Origin: Cloeon dipterum
Taxonomy: Eukaryota; Arthropoda; Insecta; Ephemeroptera; Baetidae
Assembly (NCBI RefSeq): GCF_949628265.1
Contig: NC_088788.1
Coordinates: 10,540,001 to 10,604,000 of the forward strand
DNA: 64,000 nucleotides
Direction of reading: 5' to 3'
The notes under the pieces were generated by a model. The model was given only the letters and a program-made list of their open reading frames with translations, did not search any database and was not told the DNA's origin. Below, piece after piece: positions 1 to 13,200 of this stretch; positions within the stretch are counted from its first letter, which is position 1, and the number at the start of each line of letters is the position of its first letter. The translations under genes were made by a program, and so were the position numbers.

Positions 1-1020
1 ATGACAACCTCTCGTGTTTCTGCCTTCATTGGCATTTTCTATCAAGAAATAAAATTTTAAAATAAAACAAAAAAACATTACTATAAATGACAATTTTTAA
101 TTTAAAAAAAATTCATTGATGTTCTCATGTGCCTTAAGTTCTTGCCAAAATATGTTGAGAAAAGTCAAATTTTCAAAAAAGAATACTAGTTTAATTATTT
201 AATCAGAATTAATAATTACATTTTTAAATAAATTGGTTTCATAATTAGATATATATATATATAGTAACATAATATCATTAATAAGACACATTCAATCGTT
301 TGCAGCTTTAATTGGTCTATTTCAGAGGTCTTAGCCAACCACCTAATTTTGGGTCTCGATGTCAGCCGTCGCAAATTTGACCAAGCTGTTGCAGCCACTA
401 GTAAAAAAATATACACATGGTTGAGAAAAAATTGGTCTCCGGCCCTTTAGGATGCTAGTAAATATCTAACTTTACCTTCAGTTTGTGAGCCGCGCCAGCC
501 GCCACCGAGCCGAAATCCACCTGTAGCCAGGACAGCCAGTTGGCGCCTATTAAGATTACGCGGCTGAGACCTAGTCAGTTTAATCAATATTCGATTAAAC
601 CAACCCGCGTTTTCGGTATTCAGTCTAGCATTGATTACATCCTAATATTAAAGCGAAAAACCAGCAGAATTAGATCGAATTTTTAATTTATTTTGCTAAA
701 TTTTAAGACATATTTGACATTGTGTACACAGGCAATAAATTATTTTACAAATCTATCGGCATGAAGTCAAATATAAAGTAAAATGTTTTAAGCATGAACC
801 ACATACATATTAATCAAGACATGAATCTACCCAACAGTTCCGATATTCAAGCAGAGTACAGAGAGATCTCTTTACCAGAGTGTTTCCTGACAACTTAACA
901 AAAAATAATACCGAGCAAGTGAAGACTTAATTTTGGTCCAGATCCTTTTGATTTTGACATTTCAGCATAACACATAACATGCAAAACGTGAATCTGAGTA
1001 AACAAATTGATTCGGAATAC
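1..1020. other. Left-edge flank, no secure gene
   Basis: AT-rich sequence. It probably includes the 3' UTR of the GNL1 gene, which is transcribed leftwards: a minus-strand AATAAA lies at 687-692. A short AT dinucleotide run sits near 248-262. A plus-strand reading from base 1 ends in TAA at 58-60, next to AATAAA motifs, so the edge could be the 3' end of another plus-strand gene. It is too short to judge. The only other candidate is the small exon at 476-546. Confidence 0.5.
476..546 (-). CDS. Possible isolated internal exon, gene unknown
   Basis: A GC-rich island of 71 bases stands out in AT-rich surroundings and is bounded on the minus strand by an acceptor (…CTTAATAG) and a donor (GTAAAG). 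One minus frame is open and reads ANWLSWLQVDFGSVAAGAAH plus three more residues, ending in phase 0. The WLQVDFG string recalls discoidin (F5/8C) domains, but so short a match proves little. A second minus frame is also open, and on the plus strand a good acceptor (TTTACCTTCAG, ending at 481) abuts the same island, so even the strand is uncertain. No partner exon was joined with confidence. Confidence 0.22.
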
Positions 1021-4000
1021 CTATGTGCATTCGTCTTCAGGAAGGTTAGCGAACTTATTTTTGGATCCCGAAATTTCTTCAGAACCACTTGACTCTGAAC
1101 CAGCGTCCTGAGATTGACTATCTTGTCCTCTGGACGCACTTTCGTCATCATCAGTGCTGTAGTTTTCCTCTTCATATGTACCTGCCACATCTGTTGACTT
1201 GGCTTGCACTTTCTTAATGCCGTCTAGTTCAGAATGTGACAGCCACATCTCTGGAAAATGTTTTATAATGTCGTATTAAAGATTAAGTTTTGAGGTTTCA
1301 AATTTAATTGGCATTTGTTTCTGCGTAAGAAAATTCCTCATTGATGATTAAGTTACCTTTTTCAGCTGTGTAGTTTGGAGGGTATAAACATAGGCAGATT
1401 TTTCCATCCAAGGCCATACGAAGCAAATGGTTAGCTGAACGATATGAGTCAAGACGAGCTGCTTTTGCTGTGAAGAATCCTCTCTGCTTAGCCCAAGCTG
1501 TAAAATTATATTTTTGTTTCAACTCATGACCGCAATGAAATGAGCAAAAATCAACAATTGAGACACCAGAAACAGGAATAATTCGTCCTGGTCCCGGCAA
1601 AATTGCGCAACTTTCAACAACCAAACCAAATTTCCTTGTTGCAAGAAAAGGGCAACAATCAATTTGACAATGAAAATTTGAGTGTTTGTTGAAAGTTGCG
1701 CAATTCAGGACAAACTATTTTTACCGGGTTTACACACACCATTGTTTTTTTCATCTAAAGAGTTGCAAAAAACCCAAATTTAAAAAAAATGCAGTGCAGT
1801 GATAAAAAACGGGTTTTTTCAATTTTAACCAGTTCCTTGCAGGCAATGTTTGCACTTCAGTTTTCAATAATTTTCTAAATATTAGCTCATGACATCTACT
1901 TGATAAATTGTCGGAGAGAAATATATTTGTAGAAATTGAGGCAGCAAATGGTAATTTAAAAGAACAAATCTGCAGAGTAGAGAAAATTTTGACCACTCCG
2001 ACCGCAAACTTTAGATTTTCACAGGAGAAATATGGAATAAATTTATTTCTTGCGTAAGAAACTAGTGAAAATTGAGTGGTAAAAACCATTAAAAGCCAGT
2101 GGTGAAAAAACCGTGCTAAAAGCAAATCCAACCCTGAATTTGAATTAACCTATCAATAAAATAACATTTGATTACCATCACAGATGTCAAAAGCAGACCA
2201 GGTGTCTTCATTATCTGCGTGGTGTAGCTTCAACAATTTCACCAAGTCCAGCCTCTCAGCCAAGAATTGGATCGACGAGAATGGCTCCCTTAGTTGAGCA
2301 ATGGGGTAGCTGCCCATGAGCACCTGTTCAAGGCAGCGAATGATGTTGATAGAAAAAGATTTAAAATCATTGACATAATTTTAGGATTACCTGCAGAGGT
2401 TTTGGCACTTTGGATGGAAAGACCAAACCAGGGCAGTCGCACAACTTGACTGTTGGCGTCAGGAAGATGGTTTGGAAGTATTTCGTGTGCCCGGGAGTGC
2501 GTGAAACGCTGACCACCTTCTTGCCCATGATGGCGTTCATCAAAGACGACTTGCCAACGTTTGGCTGCCCAACGCAGCCAATCGTCAAAATGCCATCACT
2601 GAACTTTTTGTGATCATGATAGCTTGTGTCTGCTTCAGTAGTCTGCAAAAAAAATCGATATAGATGTTAATTTGAAGAGTAAACAAAACGTGTCAGGATT
2701 TTTTATACCATTTTCCCCAGACTTAATTTATGAGATCTGGGTTGCTAAATTACAAGCAATGTCGTAAGAAATTTGACTGGTACAATTTCCTTTACAAAAA
2801 TATTTATAATGTTTTTTCTGGAGAAAAAGATTGCTTTTGGTTAGATTTTCCATTTAAAAAAAAATAAATTGCTAACTGAGCAAAATTAGCATCTTTATCA
2901 AATCAAGAACTACTGGATTTTGCGGCGTTTTTTTTTTTAAGGAATTTTCCTGCCAATATATTTCCACTTTACTTTAAGTTAATTATGTTACTTTGTACCC
3001 ATGATCTTGACTTGATCAATTGGGCTGACAGAATAATAAGACAAAATTGAGGGCAGGAATAGCATTTTAAAATTATAACTCTATGCAACAAATAAATTTT
3101 CACTATGACCGCACAGAGCTTTCGCGAGTTGTCGCTACCAGGGTACGCCCATTTTGAAAATGGTACAAACAAAAAATTGATTTTGATTGATTTGATGATT
3201 AAAAAAATATACGATATATATATCGTGCGCTAGAAATTTGTTAAAATCCACTTGCAATAAATGGTGCAATCAGGTTCAAGAAACTGTAAACCTGCACGAG
3301 GTTTACAAACGATAACCCATTTGAATCAATCAATACTGAGAAGTAAATTTCCCCTGGCAACTCCATAAAACAAAAATGTCAAATTTTGTTAGAAAATAAA
3401 TAAATCAATATTATTATTGATAAATTATAGATTTAGTGTTGCATGCATATTGCGTTTAAAAAATCATTAATTAATTTGCTACGAATCAACCTACCATAAC
3501 CAATATTATTATTAATTATCCCACCAAAAATGTTGCAAAAAATCTTTTAATCCTAGCACTTAATCACATTTATAGGCTAGTGAAAAGCCAAGTAAATGCA
3601 TAAGTCATACCTCAAGAGTTTTGCCAACGATGAGGCTGTCATCTTCGTACACTGTATTCAGCTCCTCAGCTACTTTCTTGTGCCATGACGAAAGATCCAC
3701 TGCAATGAGGCAAGACCATTACATTGTTATAAATTCCAGTTCAGGCACCGATACACACCTTGCCCAGAAACAATGTGTTCACAAGCATTCAATAACTGCT
3801 CGGCGCCTTCAGCTGCCATTCGCATTTTCCCTCTCCTTCGACGCACTTGCAGGCCTCCTAACAATCAGAAAAATTGAGTAAAAATAATGCCATTTAAACT
3901 AAATTAAATCTGTTCAAGAGTTTAGCCGTATTATTTACCTTCCTTGTCACTTGGGTCGCGCAAATTGTAGCCTGGGTAAGCAGTAAATGTGAGAACTTGC

Positions 4001-5801
4001 AACTCAGGGTAAGCATTCTTGAAGTAGTGTTTCCAGGCTAATACTAATGGGGCTGGAGCCAAGTCGATCTTGTTTAAAACCAGAATCATGTCTTTCTTCA
4101 GAGTTTTAATGACAAACTCGTACAGTGATGGAGGAAAGAGGTAAATCTGCAGACAATTAACGAATTAAAAAGTTTACTCAAAAAAAGAAAAGCAAACTTA
4201 CCGGAAATCTGATGTCGACGATAAACAACACAATGTCCGACATTTCCAACACCCTCCAGAGTTGTCTCCAAGTTTCGATGTTCATTTCAAAGTAGCTCAA
4301 CTCAGACGCAGGAAACTTTTTCTGCACATTCTTCATATAAGCCTGTGAAACAAAAGATGATTAACTATCCCTGTTGTCAGTTTGTTGCTGCTTTACATCA
4401 AAGTATTCGTGCTCATTCTTTTCGAGATCTGCAGCACTCATACTTGAGTCCCACGGAGGGCGTTTGGGGAAATCTAGTTCTGCAGGAAAGGGCAAACTCC
4501 TCTCCACTTCAAGCTCATTTTCTGGAATATGTACGAGCTCCTTGCGGGCCAACTCTTTTTGAGCTTCAATCCCCTCCTTTGTCTCTTGTTGGAAATGAAT
4601 CGCGTATCTGCAAATTTAATAAATACCATAGAAATTAACTCACGATCAAGGAAAGCTATGTAACAGTCAAATTTTTTATTCAAATTGCGGGAATGCAAGT
4701 CAGTTGAATTTCGGCCTGCAACCCACAATCGACACGCCTAACATCGCTCAGATTCAGCCAAGTAATCGCATTCAATGATGCACAAATTCCTGCACTTAAA
4801 TTCGCCAGAATTTTCTGTCTGGGTCATGGGCAAATAATAACAGTTTCATTTGCTGCGGGCCTAAACCCCGTTAAGTGTCGCAGACTGACGCTCCCATGAG
4901 AGAGTGCATTTTTACAACGGTGAATGTTTAATTGCGTAAAATGGCTGTAATCGTTTTAGGGAGTAAATAAAATGGAATTTATATCTATGAAATTTATACA
5001 ATTTAAATAATGGTCACGTTGTAATGAACAACTACCCCAATATTAAAAGGAAGCAATAATTTCCACCATTACCAATAAACATAATTATGTGATTTGTGCA
5101 AATTGCATCAATTAAAATATACAAAATACCGAACTAAATTTGAGGGATTCAAATTATCCAAATTTTTGGTGCTATAGGATTCATGTGAAATAACATTAAA
5201 TTTAATTCAAAACTTATTGTTTACATAGTATTATTTTAAGTCTTTCTCTCTATAATTAGGCGAAGTGAGGGAAAAAATTTAGATGTAACGCAAATATTAA
5301 AATGTAAAATTGCATGAAAGCACGAAAATTGATAATGCAAATACCAGAACAATTAAAAGAGCTACAACGCGTGAATATTGATCTTGGCATAGCACTTTTT
5401 GTAGGCGTATACGTGTAGAAACATGTTATGCTGAATTCGTGTAAACGATTTTCATTTGCACAATTCAGATCATTACAGAGGAATTTATGTTCAGAAACAA
5501 ATATCTACCTGTTTAAATTTTTCCCTTTGCCTGGTTGCTGGTTAATTTTGTGAACCTTGATTCCGCTGCCGTCGGATTCGCCATCTTCCGACTCGTGAAC
5601 GCTCCGAACATGCCTCATCGACCTTTCGCCGAATGCTCCTGCTGCTGAGATATTAAATATTCCTGGATATGGTGCACTTGGCCATTAATAATGAATTCAC
5701 TTACGACGTTCCGGCTCACTTCTCTTTCGACCTTTCTTGGCCTGAATTTGCTGCTTTTTGGCTTTGCCACTGAACGGCACTTTCCGCCCACCTTGCGGCA
5801 T
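1021..5801 (-). CDS. GNL1: GNL1-like circularly permuted GTPase
   Basis: Eleven exons: 5801-5705, 5644-5509, 4607-4397, 4342-4202, 4146-3939, 3857-3759, 3699-3611, 2642-2391, 2323-2176, 1497-1357, 1250-1021. All splice phases agree and give 583 residues (human GNL1 has 607). The GTPase motifs come in permuted order: G4 NKID at about residues 220-223, then G1 GQPNVGKS at 352-359, then G3 DCPG at 396-399. This is diagnostic of the YlqF/YawG class. The basic start (MPQGGRKVPFSGKAKKQQ) and the acidic, Ser-rich tail ending FANLPEDECT both resemble human GNL1, which ends YALLGEDEC. In other species the family has nucleolar and ribosome-linked roles; the exact role here is inferred. The gene is divergent from the WD40 gene at 7054. 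A minus-strand AATAAA at 687-692 could end the transcript. Confidence 0.95.
1601..1705. repeat. Long imperfect hairpin (inverted repeat) in a GNL1 intron
   Basis: The 20 bases at 1601-1620 are the exact reverse complement of 1686-1705. Inside the loop a second 7-base pair (TTGTTGC near 1637, GCAACAA near 1652) continues the same fold, with partly pairing AAATTT-rich sequence between. It lies in the intron between the exons at 1357-1497 and 2176-2323. It could be a remnant of a foldback or MITE-type element or an intronic hairpin. No coding potential is seen. Confidence 0.75.
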
Positions 5802-7053
5802 TTTTCAATTTAATACTTTCGTTCGAGTTTTTTCGACGTGACAGTGCCTTAGGGAAACTCCTTGAGGGTCTGCACCACAAATTCAAAAGTGTTTCGGAAT
5901 GATAAAGACCTGATTTTAGTGAAATAAGTACAAATCAAGAAGACGTGGTGTTTGACATTGAGAATGACAATATTATTCGAGAGACGCGCGCAACAAACAA
6001 CAAAGTGCAGCTGTCAAATCAGAACGCTCGCTCCGCCAGCCAGTCGTTTGGCTCGTTTCCTTTTTGCTCGGGAAAGGCGGCATTCGAGTGTGCAATCCGC
6101 TGTGAGACCCTGTATAACACAGATGAGGCGGATGAGGCCACCATTTTTTTTATCAAACTTTCTAAAAATGATCAAAATTTTAAAAGTTTTTCAAATCATA
6201 CAATGAAGTGTAAAATTCTGTTTTGATTTCCGGAATTTTTAAAATGATTTTGGTTCTCTGCTGTTGTCAAGCCGTTTCGTTTTTGTGTTTATTTTTTCTT
6301 CAGTAAAATAATGTACATTCCTTTATAGTCATTTGTAAATGATAATTGATCCCGGAACTTTAACCTCAAAAGGAAACAATAATTGTGTTTTAATGCCTAA
6401 TATATTGTTTAAATTCGATTAAATATTGAATGGTTTCATGATTACAAATTAAACTTAGATAGTACATCATTTTAAATATTTGTTATGACTTTGAAGCTCT
6501 GTAATGAAAATTTCAACTCAATTTTTACTCTACTCTACTGTATATGTTTACTAGGCACAAAACAAATTTGAATACTAAATTGGATCACCATTTCGGCACA
6601 ACAGTCTTAGAAGTTTGCGACAAACTGTAGCTAAAATTCAGGAATAAGGGATGAGGGAGGCTGAAGATGGGAAGACTCCTTCCAGTTGAATGACCAAACT
6701 ACTGAATTCATATTTTTTGCTTTTTATTTTTCATTATTTACATTTTTTTTCAATAAAATATTTTGCTGTATTTATTTCAGCCATGAAACAAAAATAAGTT
6801 TCAAATTCATAATAATTATCGATAATTATAAAATTAAATTTTCCAAAAATCTCCAAGCATTGACGCCATGCACTCTTGATTTTACGTTGGTCTAAAATTA
6901 GACAAGCCGAATCTATTTTAGGAAGCCACGAGAACTTTCTGGCACCGCTGCTGTTAAATTCAAATAGCGGAGGCTGCGAAGCAGACACGCAGAGTTCACT
7001 GGCGAGTAAATTCGTGAATAAGAGAATCTTTATATTGAGACTCCACTGATAAA
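5802..7053. promoter_or_regulatory. Divergent intergenic region, GNL1 / WD40 gene
   Basis: This gap separates two genes that start away from each other, so it must hold the promoters of both, or their 5' UTRs. Both ends are relatively GC-rich (5820-6130 and 6900-7050) and the centre (6170-6880) is AT-rich. I see no clear TATA box placed correctly for either start. The two overlapping plus-strand readings at 5945-6226 have no recognisable product and are probably chance. Confidence 0.5.
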
Positions 7054-9016
7054 ATGGAGCCGTATCGAATTGAATTCACCATTGCAAATGATTCTAAGCA
7101 TCAGGGCGATATTGAGGCCGTGGCTTGTCACCAAGGAAAGGTTTACTCCGGAGCAGATGACGGAATTATCAAAGTAAGCCATGAGTGATGAGTGTGAAAA
7201 GCGTTGGAAACTAATTATCGTCGTGATGGTGATAACACAAAACGTACATAAACATGTTTTCTTTTCACACACCGCATGCTGTAATTCGTAAATGAGATCA
7301 TCATAAAAGTAACATTAATTAAAATATAATTAGTATAACTTTTTCACATTTAATTTCGGTTTCAATTAAATAACTGTTATGCTTGTAGCCGCTTATTTCT
7401 GATAATACCAAAAGCGTTCCGAATCATTTTTCTTTTGTCCTTTATTGGTCTGAATGTCTGAATGTGCGTTTTTTAGCCAACAGCTCTTTCCAATTTGATG
7501 CTTTCATTCAAATACTATTGCCGTGACATTTTGCACTATATAACTTTGTTCAATTTCCAATGATAGAACTTTGTGACTTTTTAGGTGTGGAATGAAACAG
7601 ATTTGAGCTACGTAACAGAGGTAAAAGCGCACGAGAGCTTGGTGTATGCGCTTGCAGTGATCGGCGACAGCCTTTACTCCGCCTGCAACGACGGCACAAT
7701 CAAAATTTGGCGACTGCCGTCCCTGGAGCCAGGACCAACCCTCACATCGCACCAGGAAGCTGTACGGCGGATCAGAGCTATGCCGAGTGGCGATGTTATT
7801 TCTGGCGATGAGTGTGGGATGGTTGGTGTATATCTGCATGGTTGAGAGACTTTTAAAACTTTAATCGATTGATTTATTGTAGATGCAAGTTTGGAGCGGA
7901 GAAAATGCAAAACGAGGCTATGAGCCGATTGGAGAAGAAATTTGGGATTTGGTCGTTGATTCGGAAGGATTTGTCTACACAGCGCGTGACAGGGATATTT
8001 CAGTCTGGCTTTTGAGTGGTTAGTATTATTTTCATTTTATTGCTTTTTAGCAATTAGTGCTAGTCCATTTTTATTAATTTTAAACAAACCCTGAGTGAAG
8101 TTGTGTTTAAAAAAAGGAAATAATTATTGAGTTAATAGGCTACTAACTGGGAATCCTTTGGCTTAAACTTATTCCGCGAGCTGCCAGAAGGTCGCCTGAA
8201 GGTCCATTCTGATAAATTGAAAAAATTACAAATTAAATTTCAAAAGAAAATTGCGGAGTAATTAGCAGCTAAAGGGAAAGAAACCCCCTAATAAACATTA
8301 CAAGACAAGAGATTAATCCGCATAGCTTTTAGATTATTCAGATTATTATTTTTTTAAGCAAATAAAAATTGCGCATCGACTTTTAAAATATTGTGCCGCA
8401 TTTTGCATTACGTTTAGGTGGTGCTGATTGTGAGATGCACATACCAGAGAACCAAAACACTTCAATATAAATTTTTTATATAATTAAAAATGACTCATTG
8501 GTTGATATTTTCTCGTCAACATCTATGAGCCAGCTTACCAATATAATGAAAAATTAATTTTTGTTTCAGAACAATCTTCTTTCACTCAAAACAAAGCAAC
8601 TTTTCCCGGCCGAGCTCCGATGACCATTGTAAACGACAACGTGTACTACATGACTCGCGACGGAAGAACAGTGGAAGCAGTCGGGACGGCAAAGAATAAG
8701 TACGCCAAAATTGCGACGATGAAGGTAATAGAGCGAATTGCATACATAATTCAGCAATAATTGATTCATCTCATTTCCACGACTTGGACAGGGCCACAAT
8801 CAGATTGTCAACTGCATGACTCACACGGACAAGTACTTGTTCACTGCCGGCTGGGATAATCACGTGAGAGTGTGGGACTTGCAGACGCACAAATGCTACG
8901 CAAACGTCGACGCGGGAGTCTATATCAACGCGATGGAGTCGAACGCTGACGGATCTGCAGTTTTCGCTGGCGGAGCAAACAGCCTTCTTGTTAAAATTAC
9001 ACCTGTTAAAAAATGA
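7054..9016 (+). CDS. WD40-repeat protein
   Basis: Five exons: 7054-7173, 7585-7821, 7883-8018, 8570-8724, 8792-9016. Phases agree and give 290 residues. The protein is a short beta-propeller. Repeat-like units include GKVYSGADDGIIKVWN, DSLYSACNDGTIKIW, SGDECGMMQVW, YTARDRDISVW and KYLFTAGWDNHVRVWDL. These are typical GH...WD blades with degenerate GH and WD dipeptides. There is no signal peptide, membrane segment or extra domain, so it is likely a cytosolic scaffold. Such proteins are often annotated in insects as 'myosin heavy chain kinase B-like' because of the WD repeats alone. No kinase domain is present, and that name should not be used for function. An ATTAAA at 9153-9158 may serve as polyadenylation signal. 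Confidence 0.88.
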
Positions 9017-10246
9017 TTGATCTTCTGGATTAAGACTTTTGACATGAGAAATGTCTGCGAAAGATAATGCTATGCGATTATTATTAATTTTAATTTTCAA
9101 GGAAAACTTGGATGTGATGGTGAGATTGTCGATTTAGACAAAGAACATATAAATTAAACAAAAATTGTTTTTATTTCTTCTAGTTTTTTTTATAAAACCA
9201 ATCTGTGAGTTTTGTGCTTACCGGATCCTAAAATATCACCGCCGAGCGAATAACTGGGGTCGTAGGGTAGCTAATAGGGCCCAATTTAGCCATCTTTTCA
9301 CCTCTCCAAACCGAGTTCATTTATTGGAAATCCATTCAGTTGTCCCTAAAGCCGCTGGAAAGCTGCAACAACCAGCAAGTTACGATTCGGCGCTCGGCGC
9401 AGCGTTGCGCCTCTCACAATCAGCCCTAATTGTAAAGAAAACTTTGAATCACTTAATTAACTATATAATTAACCACCTTTTGCCATCTCTGGCATAAAGA
9501 AGCCAGCAATAAATCTCAGAAACGCTGAAATATCTTACAATCCCTTTTGAGTGTCTATAATACTGCGAGCCATTTGAAATGAGAGGAATTCTGGCATCAA
9601 AAGTGACAAAAAGGTATTCAAATTTTGAGAAACAAATTCAGTGCCACTATATAGAACTTCGTTAAATTATCAGCTTGTTAAAGAGATTATTGCCGCGGAA
9701 TTATAGATATTTATCACGCACTCCACCAAATTGCTCCGCAATAAATTTTGAGCCACCTCTAGATATCTCCTCCCTGTGTGGCGCGTTCACGCCGCATTTG
9801 AATTCGCGATTGCGAAAGCCTTTTATACCGGAGATAGCGCGAGGCCATTCATCATGCGTACAGATAAGCGAATGGAAACATATCAAATAATAATGTGGCT
9901 CACGTCTCTTATCAGCTGGCATGAGTAGGTGAATCAAAATGTGTTTCATTGATAAGGATTACTAACAGGGATAACGGAAGCCTCGTTTTCCATGCAGTAC
10001 GCTACAATCAGCGTACGGCAGGAACGCAATTTTGTTTCCATCCGTGATCGCGGCAACTGTCTAATAACAGTGATTGGATACGTTAAGTTACATATAGGGA
10101 CGAATCATACGTAGACAAGGTAGTGCAGAGGTTTTATTTGTTTTCTTCTTGCCTGTAGGCTGAAGAATTAAACAAATGTGTATGCGGATATAGTGAAACT
10201 CATGAAACTGTGATAAAAAGAAACACCAAATTTTTGTTCCTCCAGC
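9017..10246. other. Intergenic, upstream of the SLC6 gene
   Basis: This stretch holds the 3' UTR of the WD40 gene and the probable upstream region of the SLC6 transporter. A pyrimidine-rich acceptor-like sequence (TTTTTGTTCCTCCAG, ending at 10245) immediately precedes the proposed SLC6 start codon, so a noncoding 5' exon probably lies within or upstream of this region. The 110-codon open reading at 9165-9497 has no recognisable product and low-complexity ends; I do not call it a gene. A 16-base string at 9232-9247 recurs at 60960-60975. Confidence 0.45.
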
Positions 10247-13200
10247 ATGTTCAAACGATGGAGTGCAACCAAGGAAATTGCGGATCCATTTCAAGTAAGT
10301 TATTGTGTTCATCTTTTGGTTTTTTGTGCGCATAATGTTGAACAAAAATAATTACATACACTTTGTGTTTACTGAAGGGCTATGCAACCGGCATATCACG
10401 CTTGCCAAGATGGTTATCAACAAAATGCGCCCATATTTTTCCATGAGATAAATTTTCTAGATCATTCGCGAATATTTAAAACAATCATATAAATCAATGA
10501 CTTGAAGCATTCGGTAATTAAATTCTAAATTAATTAAAATTCTAAAGCTAAAGTAATAATTGGACGTCATGAATTAAAAATAAATAAATATAAGTAAAAG
10601 CCTGCACCACTAATTTGATACAAATTCATACAACATAGGTAGGATTATTCAAGTTTCTTGATTTCTTCCTAATTGTTGTTTGCACTAAAAACTTGAATAG
10701 TTTAAAAACTGCAAAACGAGGGTTATTTTAATTTCTCAGATAGATCCGGAATTTTTAACGAACATCCTCATTATGAATATGAATGACCACAGCTGAAAAT
10801 CAACCTTTACACTTTCCGTTTTTTTATTGCAATATTATCCAATTTTAACATCAATTTCTGTGTGCTTTTATATTTTACCATTCTCTTAAAAAAATATCAA
10901 CCATGTTTTAATTCATCATTTGAAGCAGCAAATGAGTGAACCCAGGTAGCCACAATTAATGGTGCAATGTGAACTGCATCAAGGAATAATTTTTGCCGCC
11001 GCAGAGCGTCATACCGCATTTCAGAGAGGCCTGCTCTCGAGTTGATTGATATAATTACCTCTTACCGCATTCCCAAGCGAAAAGCGAGTATGAAATCAAC
11101 TCTCAGCAGCCATCGATGGATGATGGTACGATAAGTGGGGTAAGGTAAGGTGGCAGCTGCACAAACCAAAGCTTCGTTTGTTTGCATCATCTCATCCGAA
11201 TGAAGCCCTCTCTCACGCGTCTCGCGCAAAGGGTTTCTCGAATATATATATAGGCGCACAATGCACACGTTACGCGCGTCCATTCAGCACAGAGAATAAA
11301 GCGTGAGTGGCAGGCTGATGGAGCAACAAAGGCCGGTTAAACGCACCTCGTCTGCCCCGTATAATTATTACGTCTCACATTCAGATTTGATCCTTTCCTC
11401 CCGCGCACACTCGCAGAGAACAATGCTGCTAATTATCTCATCTCCATGTAGTGCATAGCTTTGAATATCACTTTCCCTCGCACTTGTGACATAATCGTTC
11501 CGAAAAATAATTGTCCTATGTACTAATTTTAATCTTCCATGAAAGGATAATGTGAAAATTAATCTATCCAGGTCACAAGGATTTTTGCTCAATCAAGTGC
11601 AGTAAATAAATTCGACTTATTAATATTTTAAAGCTTCTATTAGCTGTTATTCAAGCTGATGACTCAGTTTTTAATAAGTAACTGATAAAAACAAGGAACT
11701 TATAATGTGTCTTATCTGGAAAAACCCCATTAGATGTTATTCACTATGATATGTATAAAATTCCGTTTGTTTCACCATCGCATTGCACATCAATGAGATA
11801 TTTCAATTTATTTATAAATTCGTAGCAGAAGAGTAAAGGTCATATTTGTCATGACTTTAACACTTGCTCTTTGAATTGATTTAATTTATAGATTTAAAGA
11901 TGTATTTCATAAACTTAGTGGCTGCAAAATTTATGAGCACTTGTCTTATGAATAAAATACACTTTTTTTATTAATTGACAAGGAAAGGTCCAGATTTTAA
12001 GTATATTAATAACGTTTGATTGATTTACAATTTTCCAAATACAATTTAAGGAAAGGGTGAAAATATTTTTTTAGATTTTCAATTAAAACTTTAAAATTAT
12101 ATATGTACATATCAGTTTTTATTTGTAATGCCAGAAAATTTATAAACAATAAACATCCGGAGGCCAACAATATAAATAATAGTCAATTGTTTCCCTTTAT
12201 AGTGCCACTTTGAGGGAAAAGACACAATACACACAATCATCAGCTCTCTCCCCGTGGGCAAAAAGCAATGAATCAAACAAACAAAAGAGGATATTTTATA
12301 TATGTTTGTATACATTGGGGAAAATATTAATACAACTAACCACAAAAGATATCAAATTTAATCCGAGCACTCTCACGTTGAAATTTAAAACTCGAATTAT
12401 CAGTGACACCGCATTAAAAGTTAGAATGTCGTCGCGCGCAAATGGTGCAAAGTGGCTCAGACAAATTTGAGTTTCCCACCAGACAAGAGTATATCAGGTT
12501 GCATTCCGCGACTGGAGGCGCTACTACTTCTACTCTCGAGTGCACCGTGTAAATCACTCTCCCCTGCTGCTTGCGATAGAAATTATTTCCTCCTTATATG
12601 AGTGAGAAAAACAAGCAATGTTCGTTCGCAGGTGGAGAGAAGAAAGTGTTTTCTTTTATTATCCGACGAGCCCGCGTGTGTCGCAAAGCACGCGAGTATG
12701 ATTATTATGCGTGCATTAAGTATCGCAAAAGTGAGGCAATAGGTATGAAATAATTTGCTGTGGCGGAATGCGTAAACGAGAATAGCATGCAAGACTGACC
12801 AACAATTCGTATTCGTGCCTTCATATTGTACAGAACTAAAAATAAAAATCACACTGCACTTATAGAGAAATTAAATTTCCTACGGTCAAAATACTCTGCC
12901 TAGTCAATTTAGATTTTGAAATGTTCAATAAAAATGTGGCATAAAAACCTTAATCTCTTTTTGTGTTTTGCCAGAACAAATTTAGTGCACACAATTCTAA
13001 TCAAAACTTTTCTGGTTTAGTAATTTGAATGGAAATATTTCTAGATAAGCTTAAGACAGTCGCAATGATACAGCAAGTATTTTCGTGGAGTTAAATTTTC
13101 AAATTTGGATTTTTGACATCTGTGGTAATCGATTTTATTCTTCAAGCTATTCATTTTTTCTACTTTGAAATATAAAATCCTGTTTTTATAAATAAGGTGC

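Noticed and set aside
2410-2613. Plus-strand reading opposite the GNL1 P-loop exon
   Set aside because: Antisense shadow of a clear GTPase exon.
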